Origin: Streptomyces sp. KMM 9044
Lineage (GTDB): Bacteria; Actinomycetota; Actinomycetes; Streptomycetales; Streptomycetaceae
Reading direction: 5' to 3'
DNA: 64,000 nt
Assembly (NCBI RefSeq): GCF_024701375.2
Contig: NZ_CP113910.1
Span: forward strand, 992,001 to 1,056,000
Below the pieces are notes generated by a model. It made no database searches. It saw only the letters and a list, made by a program, of their open reading frames with translations, and was not told the DNA's origin. How positions within the stretch are numbered: position 1 is the first letter of the stretch; each line of letters starts with the position of its first letter. A program made the position numbers and the translations under genes. Shown piece by piece: positions 60,178-64,000 of the stretch.

Positions 60178-60372
60178 GTGAAGACCTCCCTACTGCGCTG
60201 GCTGCTCGACCCGCTCACCAGTCTGCTCGCCCTACGCCTGTGGTCCCGGGAGCGCGGCTGCAGGCCGTATGACGCGGCGTGGCGACTGGCCAGGGTCATG
60301 CGCCACCCGGACGAGCTCGTGTACCGCGTTCACGGCCACCACCCCGATGATCCTGGAGACGCGCTTCCTTGA
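60178..60372 (+). CDS. small hypothetical protein, last gene of the cyclase operon
   Basis: A 64-residue protein whose GTG overlaps the stop of the split gene (GTGA). SLLRWLLDPLTSLLALRLWSRERG is an amphipathic or membrane-associated stretch, followed by YDAAWRLARVMRHPDELVYRVHG. It is the fifth gene in a chain of overlapping frames starting at the cyclase. No family recognised. Confidence 0.55.
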   Translation: MKTSLLRWLLDPLTSLLALRLWSRERGCRPYDAAWRLARVMRHPDELVYRVHGHHPDDPGDALP

Positions 60373-60457
60373 TTACGGGCAATGCTGCTGCGAGACACGA
60401 GCCAAGTGGGCGCGGCCTGATCATTGCTGGCGAGCCGGACATCTCGAAGGGACGCCC

Positions 60458-61195
60458 CTATAACGCGGGGGTGCGGGAAACTGGTCTGACCAGGTTGAAG
60501 ACCTCGCGGGCCTCGTATCGCTTGAGGCATCGGATGATCTCGCGTCGGGTCTTGCCCTCCTGGGTGCGGCGTTCGTAGTACGCCTGGGTGCGGGGATCGT
60601 GGCGCAGCCGGGTGAAGACGATGCGGTGCAGGGCGGCGTTGGCCTGGCGGTCGCCGCCGTGGTTGAGCCGGCGCGTGCGCCGTCGGCCGGAGGAGTACTC
60701 GATGGGGCTGACTCCGCAAAGGGCAGCAAAGGACGCCTCAGTGTTCAGTCGCTCGGGATTGTCCCCCATGGTGATCAGGAAAGTGGCGGCACTGTCCGGG
60801 CCGATGCCCACCGGTGTCAGTAGCTGTGGGGCGTTACGTTCGACGAGCCGGGTCAGGCGTTGGTTCAGCTCATTGATCTGAGCCGTGAGCTGTTCGATGC
60901 GCTCGGCGAGCATGCGTAACGTCATGTGGGTGGCCTGGGTCACCGCGTCCTCGTCTCCCCCACCGTCGGGTGGGCCGAGGCGCGCGCAGGTGCGGAACAG
61001 CTCGGCGTTGCCGAGGCCCGACAGCCGTTCTCGCAGAGCGGGGTCGGCGATGACCAGGACGGCCTTGAGCTGGTTGACCGCCTGGGTGCGGGCCTTGACC
61101 GCGGAGTCCTTGGCGAGCTTGTAGATCCGGGCGCTGTGCACCGGACCGTCGCCGGACTTGGCCCGGGCCCGGACGCGACCGCTGAGGATTCTCCC
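60458..61195 (-). pseudogene. IS110-family transposase remnant (C-terminal part)
   Basis: The frame reads back from GRVRARAKSGDGPVHSARIYKLAKDSAVKARTQAVNQLKAVL through a coiled segment (MLAERIEQLTAQINELNQRLTRLV) to the transposase_20 domain LLTPVGIGPDSAATFLITMG, FAALCGVSPIEYSSGRRRTRRLNHGGDRQANAALHRIVFTRLRHD. The N-terminal RuvC-like half with the DEDD residues is missing; at about 61195 the sequence changes into the sacsin-like gene. No independent transposition is possible. Confidence 0.8.
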
Positions 61196-64000
61196 ATGGC
61201 CCCGGGGTTAACCCGCGTGCCGTCCACGGTCACCGTGAACATCAGGTCGTCGGTGTGCCGGACGGTGGCGGGGCGTTCGGCCGCCAGCAGCTCGGCGGCC
61301 TCCACCGAGACACCGGGCAGGGTGAGCAGGGGGCGCGCCATATCCCGTACCAGCAGGACCGTCAGGCCGTCGCGTTCACCGCTGACGTAGAGCACGGTCC
61401 CGGCATCACCATCGCTCTCCCCGCCGTCCAGGTCGGACAGTGGTACTCCGATCAGCCGGTCCCCGGACTCAGCGAGCAGGCTGGCGCCCTTGGGCAGTGC
61501 TGGACGGGGTCGCCGTACGAGGTGCCTCCAGGCGCGTTCGTTGGCGCGCTGCGCGGCAGGCCGCTCCTCGGCCCCCAGCGCGCCCTCCGCCGCGAGCCGT
61601 CCCAGTGCGGCGATGAGACGGGCGCTGTCCCGGGGGTCGTTCCAGGTCGGCAGCCGCATCTCCCGCAGGCGGTCGCCCGCCTTCCCGCGTTCCAGGAGAT
61701 GGCGCACGCGGTGATCGACGGTCGGCGCGTATGAGGGCTCCTCCTCCAGCCCGGGCGGACAGTGCCAGGCGTCGGCCGGACGGACGAACCGGACGACCCG
61801 GTCGCGTCCCCGCACCGGGAGCCACGGCTGCTCCCGCACAAAGGCACCGAGCGGGGTCGGGATCCGTTCCCTGTCCGGGGGACTCTGGCTGCCGGCACTG
61901 GTCCAGACGCTGGCGAACCTCGCATCCTCCCAGCTGGCCAGGCCATGCAGGACAAGCCGCGCGTACGCCATCCGGGCTTCCTGGCCGAGGCGTCCGACGA
62001 CGTCCTGGCCAGGGAGCCGCCAGGCGGGGGTTCACCGGTATGGCGTCCGGGGGTAATAGACACCGGGCCAGTGGACGTATGGCTCCCACTGCTCCTGTAC
62101 CTCGGCAGACACCTTTGCCATGCGGACCAGCTGCCGAGCGCTGATCTTTTGACCTTGGTCTACCCAGCTCAAGGCGTCGGAGGACCTATCCGGGGCCAGC
62201 CCGTCAGTTACCCCGGCCTCCAGCAGGAACGCCCGCCACTCCTCAATCTCGCCCCGCTTGGCAAACTCCTCGGGCGTAGCGAGGAGGCGTCCAGCGATGG
62301 CCTTCAGGCTCTTCGACACGTCTTGCCCGGCGGTGACCACCGCCGCCAGGTCCTCACCCAGGGACGCGCGGCCCCAGCCCCGGCCGAAGACGGCGCCGCT
62401 GGCCCTGATTAGCTGGCCGTCCGCCGACGGTACGTACAGTCCGAGCGAGGAGATCTCCTTCCCGCCCAGCGAACGCCGCGGCTGCCACAGCCTGAAGACG
62501 AACCGCAGGGTCTGGAGCCGCAGTCGGCGATCGGTGCTCGCGCTGAGCGCCTGCGCTACGTGATCCAACAGGCCGCTCGTGTCGTACGGCCGGACGAGCC
62601 CCTCCTGCTCAAGAAAGGCGCGGGCGGCCCGCCCACGCGTACGCTCGCCGCGGTCCTTCCAGACCAGCCCCGGGTGCAGGGAGAACAACCGCTTGCCGAG
62701 CAGGGCGGGGACGGTCGGGGCCTCGGTCTGGTTCGCCTCCGTACGCACCGGCTGGAAGAACGCCTCACGGCGGGCACCCTGACTGCTCGGCTTGCCCAGT
62801 GTACGTGCATTTGTGCCTATACCCGCCCTGTCGAGGGGACGGTTGGTGTGCCGCAGCGCGCAGTCCTCCGCAAGCAGCAACTGCCTGCCCTGCAGGACAT
62901 GCCCGTCGTCATCGAAGAGAGTGGCCAGGTCCTCGTACAGCGCGCTCCACTGCTTGGGGGATTCACCGAACCGGGGGAGCGGAAGGCCCCCGACGATCCG
63001 TTCCACGCACTCGGCGAGGATCTCCGGGCCCGCCTCCAACGGGCACGCGAGGGCCTTGCACAGGATGGCCAGCCGTTTCAGCCGGTCGCCGCCGATCTCG
63101 GGATCCGCCACCACGATCCCGGCCTCATGCGCGCGGTGTGCCGTGAGGACGGCCAGGTCGAGGTCCGGCCACAGGACCGCGCCCCGCGGCGCGGCCCAGC
63201 CCGCCTCCGGCGGGGCGCCGTCCGCGGCGAGGACGGGCACGAGCGGTACGTCGGCGAGTTCGCTCTCGTGCACGCGCAGAGCCGCCGCGCGGAGCCGCCC
63301 CGCCGAGCCCTTCTCACTCTCCCAGCTCACCAGGTCCACGGCCAGCTGCCGCATGGACGGCTCGGGCATAGTACGCAGTACCGCAGCGGCCGCCAGACAG
63401 GTCTCGGCGACCACGTCGAGCAGCAGCACATTGAGGGGGTTGTCGAAGGGAAGCCCGGTGCGGTCGAACTTGGTGAAGAACGGGGCGTTCATGTGCCCCG
63501 GGAACGGCGCGGCCTGGTCCTCGCCCATCGGCAGGAAGGTGTAGATCTGCCCGCGTCGCGGTCGGCGCGGGGCGGGCAGCGGGAGTGCGACCTCGACGAC
63601 GGCGGACCGCTTCCACTCCTGCCACGTGTCGTCGAGGAGTCCGGAGCCCACGGCCTCGACGAGGGTGCTGTTCAGCCGTTCCTTCTCCACGGTGCCCCGC
63701 ACCACGAGAAAGGTGCCGGACGGCCCCAGGTCCACGGTCGCGCAGGAGACGGGGAATCCGTGCCCCGCGCCGTCCTGCGTAACCGCGAGGCGCTCCTCGG
63801 AGCGGGTCAGTTCGTGCAGCTCGATCGCCTCGTGGGCGTCGTCCAACTCGCCTGCCTCGCCACCGGCGGCCCGCCGTTCCAGCGTCAGGCCAGCCAGCCG
63901 GTCGAGGAACAGCATCACGGGTACCTTCGCCCCCGCGAGCTCGCGCATCCGCAGCCGGACCTCGGCCCGGGCAGCCTCGCTCAGCAAGGGCAGCCGGACG
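61195..64000 (-). pseudogene. sacsin-like large protein, partial and broken
   Basis: The minus strand is open from the right edge (RLPLLSEAARAEVRLRMRELAGAKVPVMLFLDRLAGLTLERR) to an in-frame TGA at 62032-62034 after WPGVYYPRTPYR. The same frame then continues (WRLPGQDVVGRLGQEARMAYARLVLHGLASWEDARFASVW...) to about 61195, where the IS110 remnant cuts it. The region after the expected HSP90-like ATPase domain of sacsin-type bacterial proteins has this look; that ATPase domain would lie beyond the window. Such proteins occur in defence islands. Both the stop and the truncation argue for loss of function. Confidence 0.55.

Larger units (their letters stand above)
57100..60181 (+). pseudogene. fourth gene of the cyclase operon, split by an ISKra4-type element
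   Basis: GTG 57100 overlaps the stop of the P-loop gene. The 5' part reads WWRRRVGRFTAYWPTCLPGVRFLARGTLTHQIPLRATGTHHGVAARAAARLALDALG and runs into the element at about 57370. On the far side, from about 59610, the frame continues: SHTQLECAQQRLTLAVSPWHSPDGYPGLWLRARLTLLLPQQDSDRAQRHQNALRDVELQLAQDRLRRQELARTV and ends at 60181. The intact protein would be about 280 residues, with a coiled coil in the second half. Function unknown. Confidence 0.7.

Overview
The base composition (very high GC, third codon positions almost always G or C, many GTG and TTG starts) and the families present (SCO6880-type conjugation protein, DUF4913, DUF317/SPDY proteins, XF1762-like protein, small membrane protein of the DUF6112 type) point to a Streptomyces or close relative. 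The window looks like accessory DNA: a conjugative plasmid or integrated conjugative element of the type IV secretion kind (about 1-45 kb), followed by a tRNA gene and a heavily IS-broken defence-type region (about 45-64 kb).

Layout. 1-5.4 kb, mostly minus strand: small unknown genes, a secreted SH3-like protein, a ParE/RelE-like toxin coupled to a DUF4913 gene, a broken winged-helix gene and an orphan DNA methyltransferase. 5.4-13.9 kb, plus strand: a palindrome plus promoter, then the transfer operon: wall hydrolase (lytic transglycosylase plus NlpC/P60), secreted SH3-like protein, pilin-like DUF6112 protein, VirB8-like protein, polytopic VirB6/TrbL-like protein, SCO6880 protein and VirB4-like ATPase. 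14-36 kb: a long run of small, mostly unrecognised genes with overlapping stops and starts. They include DUF317 proteins, a relaxase-like protein without its histidines, a glycosyltransferase, a lipoprotein and a MoxR ATPase/VWA pair. One member is split by an IS481-like element with a 6-bp target duplication. 37-45 kb: VirD4/TraG coupling ATPase, XF1762-like protein, PP-loop protein, cytosine-5 DNA methyltransferase, a protein with two DnaB N-terminal domains, and another DUF317 protein.

45-64 kb: a PD-(D/E)XK nuclease, tRNA-Arg(UCU) with a terminator, a large protein with a HEPN RNase motif, an exonuclease cut by an IS1380 remnant, and an excisionase-like gene. Then comes a cyclic-nucleotide operon: a DUF5706 (Pycsar-type) membrane effector split by an IS1380 element, a Crp/Fnr cNMP sensor, a class III-like nucleotide cyclase, a P-loop protein sharing a short motif with the cyclase, and a further gene split by an ISKra4-type element. 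The right end is a sacsin-like gene on the minus strand, broken by a stop codon and an IS110 remnant.

Two patterns cut across the window. First, a near-identical palindromic promoter-like element occurs four times (about 1.83, 28.35, 45.12 and 50.45 kb), with a related form in front of the transfer operon. Second, the small accessory genes, but not the large conjugation genes, carry single-base frameshifts (usually one missing C), internal stop codons and start positions where ATG appears replaced by CTG, ATT, ATC, ACG or GTA. This suggests decay of the accessory cassette, or less likely systematic sequencing errors.
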